From positions 7,021,299-7,085,298 of the forward strand of contig NZ_JAGKQQ010000001.1 in assembly GCF_017939745.1 (NCBI RefSeq): a stretch of DNA of 64,000 nucleotides, written 5' to 3'. This document shows, piece by piece, positions 45,495 through 54,138 of this stretch (its first letter is position 1; each line of letters begins with the position of its first letter). The translations under genes were made by a program, and so were the position numbers. Under the pieces are notes generated by a model. The model saw only the letters and a program-made list of their open reading frames with translations. It made no database searches and was not told where the DNA came from. The stretch is from Gemmata palustris (lineage in GTDB: Bacteria > Planctomycetota > Planctomycetia > Gemmatales > Gemmataceae).

Positions 45495-45842
45495 ATGCTC
45501 GTTCTCACTCGGCGCCCCGGCGAATCCATCATCATTGCCGGTGACATCAAAATCACTGTGGTTAACGTTGGCCCCGGCCGCGTCAAACTGGGCATCGAGG
45601 CCCCGTCGCACGTCCGCGTGGACCGCCAGGAAATCCACGACAAGATCGAACAATCCGCGGACGTTTTGGCGACCGTGGGCGGCGAAGTCACGCTCGATTC
45701 GCAGAACACCATGATTAGCAGCGGCCCGGACACGGCCATGATTTCCACGGCGGTGCCGACGATCGCGCCACAAGCGGCTCAGGCCACCGTACCGCCCCTC
45801 GGGAAACTGAGCAAGTACCGGCTCCCGCGCAAGCCGCGCTAG
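45495..45842 (+). CDS. csrA: CsrA carbon-storage regulator with extended C terminus
   Basis: RNA-binding translational regulator, 115 residues against about 60-75 in most bacteria. The first 60 residues carry the CsrA core: MLVLTRRPGESI with the RNA-contacting Leu4/Arg6, GDIKITVVNV, RVKLGIEAP, and the conserved VRVDRQEIHDKI with Arg of the second RNA-binding site. The extra 50 residues are Thr/Ala/Pro-rich and end in the basic KYRLPRKPR. Its strong AGGAGGGACA ribosome-binding site contains GGA, the core of CsrA targets, so self-control is possible. Followed by a terminator. Confidence 0.93.
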   Translation: MLVLTRRPGESIIIAGDIKITVVNVGPGRVKLGIEAPSHVRVDRQEIHDKIEQSADVLATVGGEVTLDSQNTMISSGPDTAMISTAVPTIAPQAAQATVPPLGKLSKYRLPRKPR

Positions 45843-45910
45843 ACCGCACTGCAAACACCTGGGATTCTCCCCGCAATTTGCCTCTCAATTCTCTTCATTG
45901 AGAAATGAAT

Positions 45911-45940
45911 GCCCGCGCCTTCGCGCGGGCTTTCTTTCTT
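45911..45940 (+). terminator. Rho-independent terminator of csrA
   Basis: Perfect 8-base-pair stem GCCCGCGC-CTTC-GCGCGGGC (45911-45930) followed by TTTCTTTCTT, 68 bases after the csrA stop. Confidence 0.9.
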
Positions 45941-46027
45941 TCACCTGTTTGAAATCACTAGTCGTCCGCGTCGTCATTCCGGAGAACCACACCGGGGACT
46001 CCGTCGTTTTCACACCAGGGAGCCGGT

Positions 46028-46786
46028 ATGCTCGCCGCGATTTTGCTGTTGGCACACTGTGTCACTTTTGACCACACAGTGACTCAAAATGATCCAGCGC
46101 CGAGTGACCAGTGCGACCCGGTGAAAACGGCTGCCCCCAAAGAGGCGCTCCAACCGTTTAACGTGTTAGTCGGTTCCTGGAAGGGAAGCGGGATGCCCGA
46201 GGGCACGAAGGAGGAGCGCGCGGCCGGGGCGTGGGAAGAAACGGTCGCGTGGGAGTGGAAGTTCAAGGAGCAAGATGCGTGGCTGGCCGTCGCGTTCGCG
46301 AAGGGCAAGCACTTCACGAAGGGCGAACTGCGTTACACGCCGGACAAAGACGCGAAGGGCGCGGCGCCGCGGTTCACGCTCACCCTGACGGCCCCCGACA
46401 AATCTACCGCCACCTTTGTCGGGGGGCTAACGGACAAAAACAAAGTTCTCACGCTCACTCGTACCGACGGCCCGGCCACCGAAGAACAGCGGATCGTTTT
46501 CAGCCTCCTCCACAGCAACCGTCACCTTTACCGATTCGAGACGCGCCCGGCAGGAACGACGGTCGCCTACAGCAAGAAGTACCAGGTGGGGGCGACCAAA
46601 GAGGGCGAACCGTTCGCGGCCACAACGAAGGGGCCGGAGTGCATCGTGAGCGGCGGGCTGGGCACGATGAAGGTGAGCTACAAGGGCAAGGACTACTGGG
46701 TGTGCTGCTCCGGGTGCCGCGACGAGTTCAAGGAGAATCCGGAAAAGTACATCAAGGAAGCCGAAGCGAAAGCGAAGAAGCAGTAG
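46028..46786 (+). CDS. Secreted protein with C-terminal YHS/TRASH-like metal domain
   Basis: Protein of 252 residues with a short signal-like N terminus (MLAAILLLAHC; a lipoprotein Cys at 11 is possible). The central part (about 45-190) is a beta-rich domain (VLVGSWKGSGMPEG, HFTKGELRYTPD). The last 50 residues have four Cys in the pattern GPECIVSGG..YWVCCSGCRDEF with EFKENPEKYIKE, matching YHS/TRASH-type metal-binding modules. Copper or another soft metal is the likely ligand by family. ATG at 46028 follows CAGGGAGCCG. Confidence 0.75.
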   Translation: MLAAILLLAHCVTFDHTVTQNDPAPSDQCDPVKTAAPKEALQPFNVLVGSWKGSGMPEGTKEERAAGAWEETVAWEWKFKEQDAWLAVAFAKGKHFTKGELRYTPDKDAKGAAPRFTLTLTAPDKSTATFVGGLTDKNKVLTLTRTDGPATEEQRIVFSLLHSNRHLYRFETRPAGTTVAYSKKYQVGATKEGEPFAATTKGPECIVSGGLGTMKVSYKGKDYWVCCSGCRDEFKENPEKYIKEAEAKAKKQ

Positions 46787-46976
46787 CTCCAAAATTCGCG
46801 TCCCCGGTTCCGAATCACAAGATCAATAGCCGACGCGAATTACTCGGTTTCGGATCGGGACTCGAAAGCGGGAACTTGTAACTTGGAACTTGAAGTCCGC
46901 CCCGCGGCGGCAATAATGCGGTCGCCTGTCCGATCCTCCTGCCGGCCATTTGCCGGTTGCTTCTCGGAGCGCGCTC

Positions 46977-48629
46977 ATGGCGGATGCCCTCTCCTCCGAT
47001 TTGACCAAAGTCGATCCGAGTGAAGCGTGGAAGCCGTGGAAACCAGCCAGCGGCGAGTGGAACCGCAAATGGGTTTCGCACCTCTACCGCCGCGCCGGGT
47101 TCGGCGCGACGCCCGCCGAAACGGACAAGGCGATCGCTGACGGTTTAAGCAAGACGCTCGCGCACTTCATGACCGGCGACCCGGACGCGGCCGACCGGCT
47201 CGAGCTGCTCACCGAAACGGGCAAGTACTACACCGAGCCGGTGAACCTCCGCGTGTGGTGGCTCTACGCCATGACCGAGGGCGGGCACCCGCTCCGCGAG
47301 AAGCTCGCGCTGTTCTGGCACAACCACTTCGCCACGAGCTACGCGAAGGTGCGCAGCACGAAGCTGATGTACGAGCAAAATGTCACCATTCGGAAGCACG
47401 CACTCGGCACGTTCCGGCCGTTCCTACTCGACATGAGCAAGGACACGGCGATGCTGGTGTGGCTCGACTCCAACCGCAACGTGAAGGGCGCGCCCAACGA
47501 GAACTACGCCCGCGAAGTGATGGAACTGTTCTCGCTCGGGGTCGGCAATTACACCGAGAAGGACATTCAGGAAGCGGCCCGCGCGCTGACCGGCTGGCAC
47601 CACGACGCCGAGGTGCAGAAGTTCGAGTTCAACCGCGAACTGCACGACGACGGCAACAAAACGATCTTCGGCAAGACGGGCAAGTGGAGCGGCGAGGACG
47701 TCGTGCGCCTCTGCTGCGATCAGGGCGCGTGCGCGAAGTTCCTGGTCTCGAAGCTCTACGCCTTCCTCGTGAGCGAAACGCCCCCGCCGAAGGCGCTGGT
47801 GGCCCCGCTCGCGGACCAGTTCCGCAAGTCGGATTACGACACCGCGGCCCTCGTGAAGACGATCCTCGGGTCGCGGCTGTTCTTCAGCGAGCACGCCTAT
47901 CACAAGCGCGTGAAGTGGCCCGTCGAGTGCGCGCTGGGCGCGGTCCGCAGCGCGACCGGCGAGCGCGTCCCGCTCGCGGACGTGGTCGATCCGCTCTCGA
48001 AGATGGGGCAGGCGCTGTTCGCCCCGCCGAACGTGAAGGGCTGGCGCACAGGTACCGACTGGCTGAACAGTGCGACGCTCCTCGCGCGGAACAACTTCGC
48101 GGAGAAGGTCGCGGTCGGTGACTGGAGCCGCAACGGGCGCGGGCGCCCGCCGCAACAGTTCGGGTTCGTCGCCGAGCCAACGAAAATCGACGAGCCGAAG
48201 CCGGTGGACACGGCGTCCGCGCCCGCACCGGAAGCGAAGCACGACGTCTGCACCACGATCTTCGCCGCGAATCCCAAGGACGTTGCGGCGGTCGTGACGC
48301 AAATGAGCACACTGCTCTACGGCGAAGCCGCTGCGCCCGCGCAGGTCAAGAAGCTGGAGACGTTCTTGCTCACGCCCGGCCCCACCGCGGGTGCAGCACC
48401 CGTGGCCCCGAAGGGACCGAAGCCGAAGAGTAAGGGGCCGACCCCTCCCGAGACCAAATCGGCGGACGGGACAAAGACCAAATCGGAACCCGAACCCAAG
48501 CCCAAGAAGGCGGAGCCGCCCAAACCGCTCGATCCAAAAGACGTGAAGCTCGATTCGCCGGAGTTCAAGGCGCGCGTTCGCGAAGCCTACCACGCGATGA
48601 TGTGTCTACCGGAATACCAACTGAACTAG
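46977..48629 (+). CDS. DUF1800 protein
   Basis: Protein of 550 residues of DUF1800, a family of unknown function that is usually encoded next to DUF1501 genes, as here. Landmarks: HLYRRAGFGATPAE near the start, MTEGGHPLREKLALFWHNHF, GAPNENYAREVMELFSLG, EAARALTGW, GRPPQQF and the ending MMCLPEYQLN. An unusual Lys/Pro-rich insert lies at about 460-515. No export signal is evident, although many family members are exported. ATG at 46977. The TAG stop overlaps the edge of palindromic repeat family A. Confidence 0.88.
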   Translation: MADALSSDLTKVDPSEAWKPWKPASGEWNRKWVSHLYRRAGFGATPAETDKAIADGLSKTLAHFMTGDPDAADRLELLTETGKYYTEPVNLRVWWLYAMTEGGHPLREKLALFWHNHFATSYAKVRSTKLMYEQNVTIRKHALGTFRPFLLDMSKDTAMLVWLDSNRNVKGAPNENYAREVMELFSLGVGNYTEKDIQEAARALTGWHHDAEVQKFEFNRELHDDGNKTIFGKTGKWSGEDVVRLCCDQGACAKFLVSKLYAFLVSETPPPKALVAPLADQFRKSDYDTAALVKTILGSRLFFSEHAYHKRVKWPVECALGAVRSATGERVPLADVVDPLSKMGQALFAPPNVKGWRTGTDWLNSATLLARNNFAEKVAVGDWSRNGRGRPPQQFGFVAEPTKIDEPKPVDTASAPAPEAKHDVCTTIFAANPKDVAAVVTQMSTLLYGEAAAPAQVKKLETFLLTPGPTAGAAPVAPKGPKPKSKGPTPPETKSADGTKTKSEPEPKPKKAEPPKPLDPKDVKLDSPEFKARVREAYHAMMCLPEYQLN

Positions 48630-48718
48630 GGCGAACGGCCGGTGTGAGCCGGCCGGTGGGCACTGGCGCCCCTCTTCGCTCGCGTGTCTCACCAGCCGGC
48701 TCACACCGGCCGTTCGCC
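48627..48718. repeat. Palindromic repeat family A, paired arms
   Basis: Left arm 48630-48658 and right arm 48690-48718, 28 of 29 bases complementary. The upstream gene's TAG is directly joined to the left arm (TAGGGCGAAC), as at 19784. It lies inside the DUF1800-DUF1501 gene pair. Confidence 0.92.
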
Positions 48719-48743
48719 CAATCCCTTCCACCGAGGTTCGCCA

Positions 48744-50156
48744 ATGTCTACCCGACGCGACTTCCTGAAGACCACCCTCGGTGCCTCGAGCCTGCTGGCC
48801 GTCGGCGGGGTGGTGCCGGAGTTCCTCGCCTCGACCGCGCGCGCCGCGGAGAAGGAAGACAAGAAGAAGGACACCATTCTCGTGGTGATCGAACTCACCG
48901 GCGGGAACGACGGGCTGAACACCGTTGCGCCCTACGGCGACGACCTCTACCACAAGGCGCGCCCCACGCTCGCGTTCGGCAAGAAGGAGGTGCAGAAGCT
49001 CGACGACTACCACGGCCTGCACCCGCGCATGAACGAGCTGAAGCGCCTGTACGACGAAAAGCGGCTCGCGGTCATTCAGGGCGTCGGGTACCCGAACCCG
49101 GACCGCTCGCACTTCGAGAGCATGGACATCTGGCAGCTCGCCGACCCGAAGCGCGGCCACACGAGCGGCTGGCTCGCCCGCAGCATCCCCGGTATGAGCG
49201 TGAGGGACGCGGGCGTCCCGGGCATGTACCTCGGGAACGAGCGCCTCCCCGTCGCGATCCAGGGTGCGGACGGCGGCGTCATCAGCCTCGCCGACCGCGC
49301 GAGTTTCAAGCTCCAACTCACGGGCAACCAGGCGAACCGCAAGGCGCTCATCGAAGACTTGAACGGTGAGAAGGACACGGGTAAGGCCGACCTCGCGGCG
49401 TTCGTCCGCAAGCGCCAGCTCCAGACGTACACGAGTTTGAAGAAGATCGACGACGCGCTCCGCGAGGCGGGCGGCAGCGGCCAGGGGCGAACCAATGAGT
49501 TCGTGGGCGGCCGGGTGGTGCAGCGCGACCCGGACGATCTCAACACCCTGAGCGGCAAACTCGGCCTCGTCGGGCGGCTCATTCAGAAGGGATTGGGCAC
49601 GCGCATTTATTACGTCCAACTCGGCGGCTTCGACACGCACTCGGGTCAGGCCGAGATGCACGCGAAACTGCTGGGCGAACTTTCCACGTCGATCGGTAAC
49701 TTCTTCAACGGCTTGCAAGCCGAGCACTCGGAGCGCGTCGCCGTGATGACGTACTCGGAGTTCGGGCGCCGGGTGAAGGAGAACGGCAGCCGCGGGACCG
49801 ACCACGGCAGCGGGTCGTGCATGTTCCTGGCCGGGTCGCAGGTCGTCGGCGGGCTGGTGGGCAAGCACCCGAGTCTCTCGGACCTCACCGACGGCGACAT
49901 CAAGTACCACACCGACTTCCGCCGCGTGTACGCGACCCTGCTCGACGACTGGCTCGAAGTGGACAGCCGGGGCGTGCTCGACGACAAGTTCGAGAAGCTC
50001 CCGCTGATCGACCGCAAGAAGAAGGCCCCGGCCGGTTCGGGGCCGAGTAAATCCAATAACCCGCTCCCGCCCGGTGCGCTCCCGGACGACCCGACCGCGC
50101 CGGGAGCGGGCGCACCTCCGGTGAAAGAGGACGTGCCTCCGCCGGTGGAGAAGTGA
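48744..50156 (+). CDS. DUF1501 protein, Tat-exported
   Basis: Protein of 470 residues of DUF1501. The start at 48744 gives a twin-arginine signal TRRDFLKTTLGASSLLAVGG ending in STARAAE. Family blocks are ELTGGNDGLNTVAPYGD, LHPRMNELKRLYD, QGVGYPNPDRSHFESMDIWQ, GGFDTHSGQ, TYSEFGRRVKENG and GTDHGSGSCMFLAG, where Asp and His residues fit the phosphatase-like metal site. It is full length, unlike the copy at 4511. The last 45 residues are Pro-rich and disordered. It probably works with the DUF1800 protein before it; substrates are unknown. Confidence 0.9.
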   Translation: MSTRRDFLKTTLGASSLLAVGGVVPEFLASTARAAEKEDKKKDTILVVIELTGGNDGLNTVAPYGDDLYHKARPTLAFGKKEVQKLDDYHGLHPRMNELKRLYDEKRLAVIQGVGYPNPDRSHFESMDIWQLADPKRGHTSGWLARSIPGMSVRDAGVPGMYLGNERLPVAIQGADGGVISLADRASFKLQLTGNQANRKALIEDLNGEKDTGKADLAAFVRKRQLQTYTSLKKIDDALREAGGSGQGRTNEFVGGRVVQRDPDDLNTLSGKLGLVGRLIQKGLGTRIYYVQLGGFDTHSGQAEMHAKLLGELSTSIGNFFNGLQAEHSERVAVMTYSEFGRRVKENGSRGTDHGSGSCMFLAGSQVVGGLVGKHPSLSDLTDGDIKYHTDFRRVYATLLDDWLEVDSRGVLDDKFEKLPLIDRKKKAPAGSGPSKSNNPLPPGALPDDPTAPGAGAPPVKEDVPPPVEK

Positions 50157-50181
50157 ATACGGCCCGCGTTGCTCCGTTCTG

Positions 50182-50384
50182 TACCCCGAAGGGGTTGTAC
50201 ATCGGAGCCCAGGGTCGCGCTGCGCACCCTGGGAATAAAGGGCCGGTGTCGTCGTTGGGTTCCCGGTTCGCGTTCCGGTCGTCGCACCGTTGACGCTTCG
50301 CTGGGAACAAAGGGTGGTTGCCGTCGGTGGGTTCCCAGGGTGCGCGGCGCGACCCTGGGCTCCGATGTGCAACCCCTTCGGGGT
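50182..50384. repeat. 54-base inverted repeat enclosing a direct repeat
   Basis: Arms 50182-50235 and 50331-50384, with TACCCCGAAGGGGTTGTACA at the outer end and a few differences. Between and overlapping the arms are two 34-base direct copies (50231-50264 and 50302-50335, starting GGGAATAAAGGG and GGGAACAAAGGG). The unit fills the gap between the DUF1501 gene and the next gene. Confidence 0.85.
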
Positions 50385-50450
50385 AAATACCAAAACACTC
50401 CGGCTGAACGCTCCCCTCACTAAACTCACCTCATTTACTGAGGATCGCAC

Positions 50451-52421
50451 ATGCCCCGCTCGTTCGCGCTAGCGCTGGTCGCGCTGGCCTTCGCGTCTCC
50501 CGCGTTCGCGGCGGACGGGTCGCCCGCGTCTGATACCGCACCCGAGCGGCTCCTCCCACCCACCACGCAGTTCTTCGTGCGCTGGGACGGCACCACGGCA
50601 CACAACGAAGCGTACAAGAAGTCCATCTGGGGCCCGGTGATGGCGGGGCCGACCGGGGACAGCGTTCGCGCGCTGGTCGCGATGGGGCCGAAGTTGCTCG
50701 GGGCGTCCGTTCTCGCCGATCCGCTGCTCGATGGTAAGTCGCCGGCGGAACTCAAAACGAACCTCGTCGACCTGAAATCGGCCGAGAAGCTCATTGAACT
50801 CATCGCGGATAAGGGCGTGATCGTCGCCGGGGAAGTGCGCGAGCCGGCGCCGACGATTAAGGGCGTGGGCGGCGCGCTCACCGGGCTGTTGGGCGGAAAA
50901 CTGCCCAGTGCGGCCGCGATCCTGCCGGACGCACAAGTGATCGTTATCGTGCCCGACGTCGGCGATAAGGCCGAAGTGCTGTACGGCTCGATCCGGCTCC
51001 TCATGCGGAAGGGCGAGAACCAGGTCGAACCGTTCGCCGCGAACGGGCGGAAGGGGTTCCGGTTCGTCGTGCCGCAAGAGGGCGCGCCGCCGTTCCCGGT
51101 TCATTCCGCGTGGTGGGTCGAGGGCAAACACTTCGTCTTCTACACCGGCACGCGGCCGGTCGAAACCGTGATGACCGAGATGACCGCGAACGCGGCAAAA
51201 GGTGGCGTCACCGGTCACCCGCTGTTCCAGCGCGCCCTGAAGACGAGTGAGTTCGAGACGATCACGCGCGGGTTCGTGGACACCGGGAAGGTCATCGGGC
51301 TCGCGAAGAGCCTGGCGGGACCGTTCGTGCCCGGGTTGAAGGAGCGGCTCGACGGGATCGGGATCGGCGGGCTGAAGGCGATCGTTTTCACCTCCGGGTT
51401 CGACGGCAAAGAGTCGCGCGCGGTGTACGAGTTCGACGTGCCCGGCGAGCGCAAGGGGCTGGCGAAGGCGCTCAAGAACGCTCCCCTCGGGGCGACCGAC
51501 CTGCCGCCGATGCCGCCGGACGTGAGTCGTTTTTCCGCGCTCCGGCTCGACCCGGCTTCGACCTACGACGCGGGCCTGGGTCTCATCGAATTCCTCACGA
51601 TGAACGAGGAATTCGGGGTGGAGGACGAGGTCAAGAAGAAGGGCCAGGCGGACGTCATCAAGGCGCGCAAAGACTTCATGGCGCGCGAGGTGGACAAGTT
51701 CCTCGGCATCTCGATGAAGGACGACCTGCTTCCGCACCTGGGCGACAAGTTCGTGGTGTACCAGAGCCCGGCGGAAGGGCTGTCGGTGTTCGGCACCGTG
51801 ATCTGCGTGTCGTGCAAAGACCCGGCGAAAGTGCGGGCCGCGACCGACCGCATCCAGCGCGCTCTCGAGGCGATCGCGAACAGCCCGATCAAGGTGCGGA
51901 AGAAGATGGTGAAGGGCGTGGAGGTGCGCGAGTTCTACGCCCGCGGGTTCGGCGTCGTCACGCCGACCTACGCGATCGTGGGCGAGTGGCTCGTGGTGGC
52001 CGCGCACCCGCAAGCGGTGCAGGGCATGATCTTCCGCGCGAAGGGCGATCTGGAACAGTGGAAGCCGGACGCCGAGACCGCCAAGCGCCTCGCGAAGATG
52101 CCGCAAGACGGCTGCGGGCTCCAGTTCTGCAACCCGAAGTCCACCGTACAGAACCTGTGCTGCGTCGGGCCGCTGCTGGTCAGCACGCTCGGGCTGCGGA
52201 ACCAGTTCAGCGAGAACAACGAGACCGACTTCGACCCGATCGATGTGGGGATCGTCCCGAACGGGCACGAGCTGAGTCGGCACCTGTTCCCCAACCTCAC
52301 CGTCACGCGCGACGACGGCAAAACGATCCGCGTCGAGGTGAATGAGTCCTTCAGCCTGCCGCTGGAAGTGCTCGGGGTGGAGCCGCTCATCATCTTAAGC
52401 GGGTTGGGGCTGGCGTTCTGA
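50451..52421 (+). CDS. Large secreted hypothetical protein (DUF3352-like plan)
   Basis: Exported protein of 656 residues with signal peptide (about 1-21, ending AFA). It has an alternating alpha/beta plan without catalytic motifs: LPPTTQFFVRWDGTTAHNEAY, LTGLLGGKLP, DVGDKAEVLYGSIRLL, SGFDGKESRAVYEFDVPG, PHLGDKFVVYQSP, and paired Cys near 435 and 555. The layout recalls DUF3352-type and other planctomycete secreted proteins that monitor or fold substrates; the resemblance is weak. ATG at 50451 follows GAGGATCGC. It lies 100 bases before the CE15-like esterase gene and may be its partner. Confidence 0.6.
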   Translation: MPRSFALALVALAFASPAFAADGSPASDTAPERLLPPTTQFFVRWDGTTAHNEAYKKSIWGPVMAGPTGDSVRALVAMGPKLLGASVLADPLLDGKSPAELKTNLVDLKSAEKLIELIADKGVIVAGEVREPAPTIKGVGGALTGLLGGKLPSAAAILPDAQVIVIVPDVGDKAEVLYGSIRLLMRKGENQVEPFAANGRKGFRFVVPQEGAPPFPVHSAWWVEGKHFVFYTGTRPVETVMTEMTANAAKGGVTGHPLFQRALKTSEFETITRGFVDTGKVIGLAKSLAGPFVPGLKERLDGIGIGGLKAIVFTSGFDGKESRAVYEFDVPGERKGLAKALKNAPLGATDLPPMPPDVSRFSALRLDPASTYDAGLGLIEFLTMNEEFGVEDEVKKKGQADVIKARKDFMAREVDKFLGISMKDDLLPHLGDKFVVYQSPAEGLSVFGTVICVSCKDPAKVRAATDRIQRALEAIANSPIKVRKKMVKGVEVREFYARGFGVVTPTYAIVGEWLVVAAHPQAVQGMIFRAKGDLEQWKPDAETAKRLAKMPQDGCGLQFCNPKSTVQNLCCVGPLLVSTLGLRNQFSENNETDFDPIDVGIVPNGHELSRHLFPNLTVTRDDGKTIRVEVNESFSLPLEVLGVEPLIILSGLGLAF

Positions 52422-52521
52422 CCGTTGCGGGCGCGGGCCGGGTCGGATACTGTGCGGGTCGGGGGCAGCCCCGGCCCGCTTTTGTTTTGGACGGAATGCC
52501 AATCTCGTTGGAGCGCGTCCC

Positions 52522-53799
52522 ATGCGACTCTCCCTCGCCGGCCTCGGAATCCTCATCATGAGCGTCGTCGCCACCCCCGCGGACTTGCCGCCGCCGGACA
52601 AGTTACCCTCGGTCGCAGGGCTCCCGGACGTGTTGACCATGCGCGACGGCACCAAGATCACCAGCAAAAAGGACTGGGAAGAGAAACAGCGGCCCGAACT
52701 GAAGGAGCTGTTCCAGCACTACATGTACGGCCGCTACCCGCACTTGGTGGAGCCCGTGAAGGTCGTGGTAACGGGGAAGGTACTGTTCGAGGACGCGAAG
52801 GCGTTCGACGGTAAGGGCACGCTGCGCGAGGTAGAGGTCAGTTTCAGTGAAGCGAGTTGGCCGAAGATTTATCTGCTGATCGCCGCACCCAACGGGTCGG
52901 CGCCGGCCGCGTGCTTCGTCGGTCCGAACTTCGGCGGGAACCACTTGCTCACCGCGTCCGACAAGGTGCGCGTCCCGACCGCGTGGGTTCCGGCGAACTA
53001 TCCCGGTGTGGAAAAAGGCACGAACAAGGCGACCGCAGCGGGCCGCGGGAAACAGGCCGATACGTGGCCGCTACAGCAGATCGTCGAGAAGGGCTACGCG
53101 GTCGCGACGTTCTATTGCGGCGACATCCAGCCCGACCGCCCGAACGTGCGCGAGGGAATGCGGGCCACGCTGCCGGTCCACAAGGACGGCGGGCCGATCG
53201 ACGAGACGGCGACCGTCATGTGGTGGGCGTGGGGCTGTCACCGCGCCGTCGACTTCCTCGTGACCGACAAGAGCATTGACGCGAAGCGCCTCGCGGTCGT
53301 CGGGCACTCGCGGCTAGGCAAGACGGCGCTACTGGCGGGGGCGTTCGATGACCGCATCGCGGTGGTGATCCCGCACCAATCGGGGTGCGGCGGGGCCGGC
53401 CCGAGCCGCAGCAAGAACGAGAAAGCGGAACCGGTGAAGCGCATCACGACCGTGTTCCCGCACTGGTTCTGTGCGAACTTCACCGCGTTCGGCGACGACA
53501 CCACCAAGATCCCGTTCGACCAGCACGCGCTCGTCGCGATCTGCGCGCCGCGCCCGGTACTCCTCACCAACGCAGAAGACGACCAGTGGGCGAACCCCAG
53601 CGGTCAGTTCGACGTGCTGACGGCCGCCGCGCCCGCGTACAAGCTCTACGGCGACACGAAGCCGGGCGCGGATAAAGTGCCGGAGCAGGGGACGTTGAGC
53701 GCCGACCGCCTCGGCTACTTCATTCGCGCGGGCAAGCACAGCATGACGCCCGACGACTGGAAGGTGTTCATGCAGTTCGCCGACAAGTGGCTGAAGTGA
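52522..53799 (+). CDS. Secreted CE15-like glucuronoyl/acetylxylan esterase
   Basis: Alpha/beta hydrolase of 425 residues with a short signal peptide. The nucleophile elbow is GHSRLGK (Ser263), with Arg and Lys in the places typical of CE15 glucuronoyl esterases (GCSRxGK), followed by HQSGCGGAGPSR, which fits the oxyanion/binding loop. HWFCANF and RPVLLTNAEDDQW are further family blocks, and the catalytic His is probably in GKHSMTPDDW. It would cleave uronic-acid esters or acetyl groups in plant or algal polysaccharides. ATG at 52522. Confidence 0.82.
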   Translation: MRLSLAGLGILIMSVVATPADLPPPDKLPSVAGLPDVLTMRDGTKITSKKDWEEKQRPELKELFQHYMYGRYPHLVEPVKVVVTGKVLFEDAKAFDGKGTLREVEVSFSEASWPKIYLLIAAPNGSAPAACFVGPNFGGNHLLTASDKVRVPTAWVPANYPGVEKGTNKATAAGRGKQADTWPLQQIVEKGYAVATFYCGDIQPDRPNVREGMRATLPVHKDGGPIDETATVMWWAWGCHRAVDFLVTDKSIDAKRLAVVGHSRLGKTALLAGAFDDRIAVVIPHQSGCGGAGPSRSKNEKAEPVKRITTVFPHWFCANFTAFGDDTTKIPFDQHALVAICAPRPVLLTNAEDDQWANPSGQFDVLTAAAPAYKLYGDTKPGADKVPEQGTLSADRLGYFIRAGKHSMTPDDWKVFMQFADKWLK

Positions 53800-54138
53800 T
53801 GCGAATAGAGGTCAGAGGTCAGAGAACAGAAATCAGAGAATGGGGTAGGGCGAACGGCCGGTGTCAGCCGGCCGGTGATAACTCCCGCCTTGGGGTGCCT
53901 CGACACGGGATGCGCGCATTGACGCACGCTTGGGGTGTTGGTCCGGCGCGCGGCTTTTAGATCCGGTTGATAAAGAATGGCAGCCGCTCGCCGAACAGCA
54001 AATACCAGCAGTTTGCGGCGCGCCCGCTCAAATGCCCGGCTCCCGAAGCCGCGCGAGCTGAAAATGTTAGCCAATGTTAGCCGTTCGGACCCAAACTGTT
54101 GTGCCCCAAGTGGTTTTGTCTGTTTCTGAGTTCACTTC
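53800..54138. other. Intergenic region with a single repeat arm
   Basis: No gene is seen. A left arm of repeat family A (53847-53876, one difference, preceded by TAGG) has no right arm. AACAGAAATCAGAGAA-type purine tracts precede it. The remainder has no recognised element. Confidence 0.55.

Noticed and set aside
50469..52283. A 604-codon minus-strand frame
   Set aside because: Antisense to the secreted protein 50451-52421, composition rich in Arg, His and Leu, no recognisable motif.
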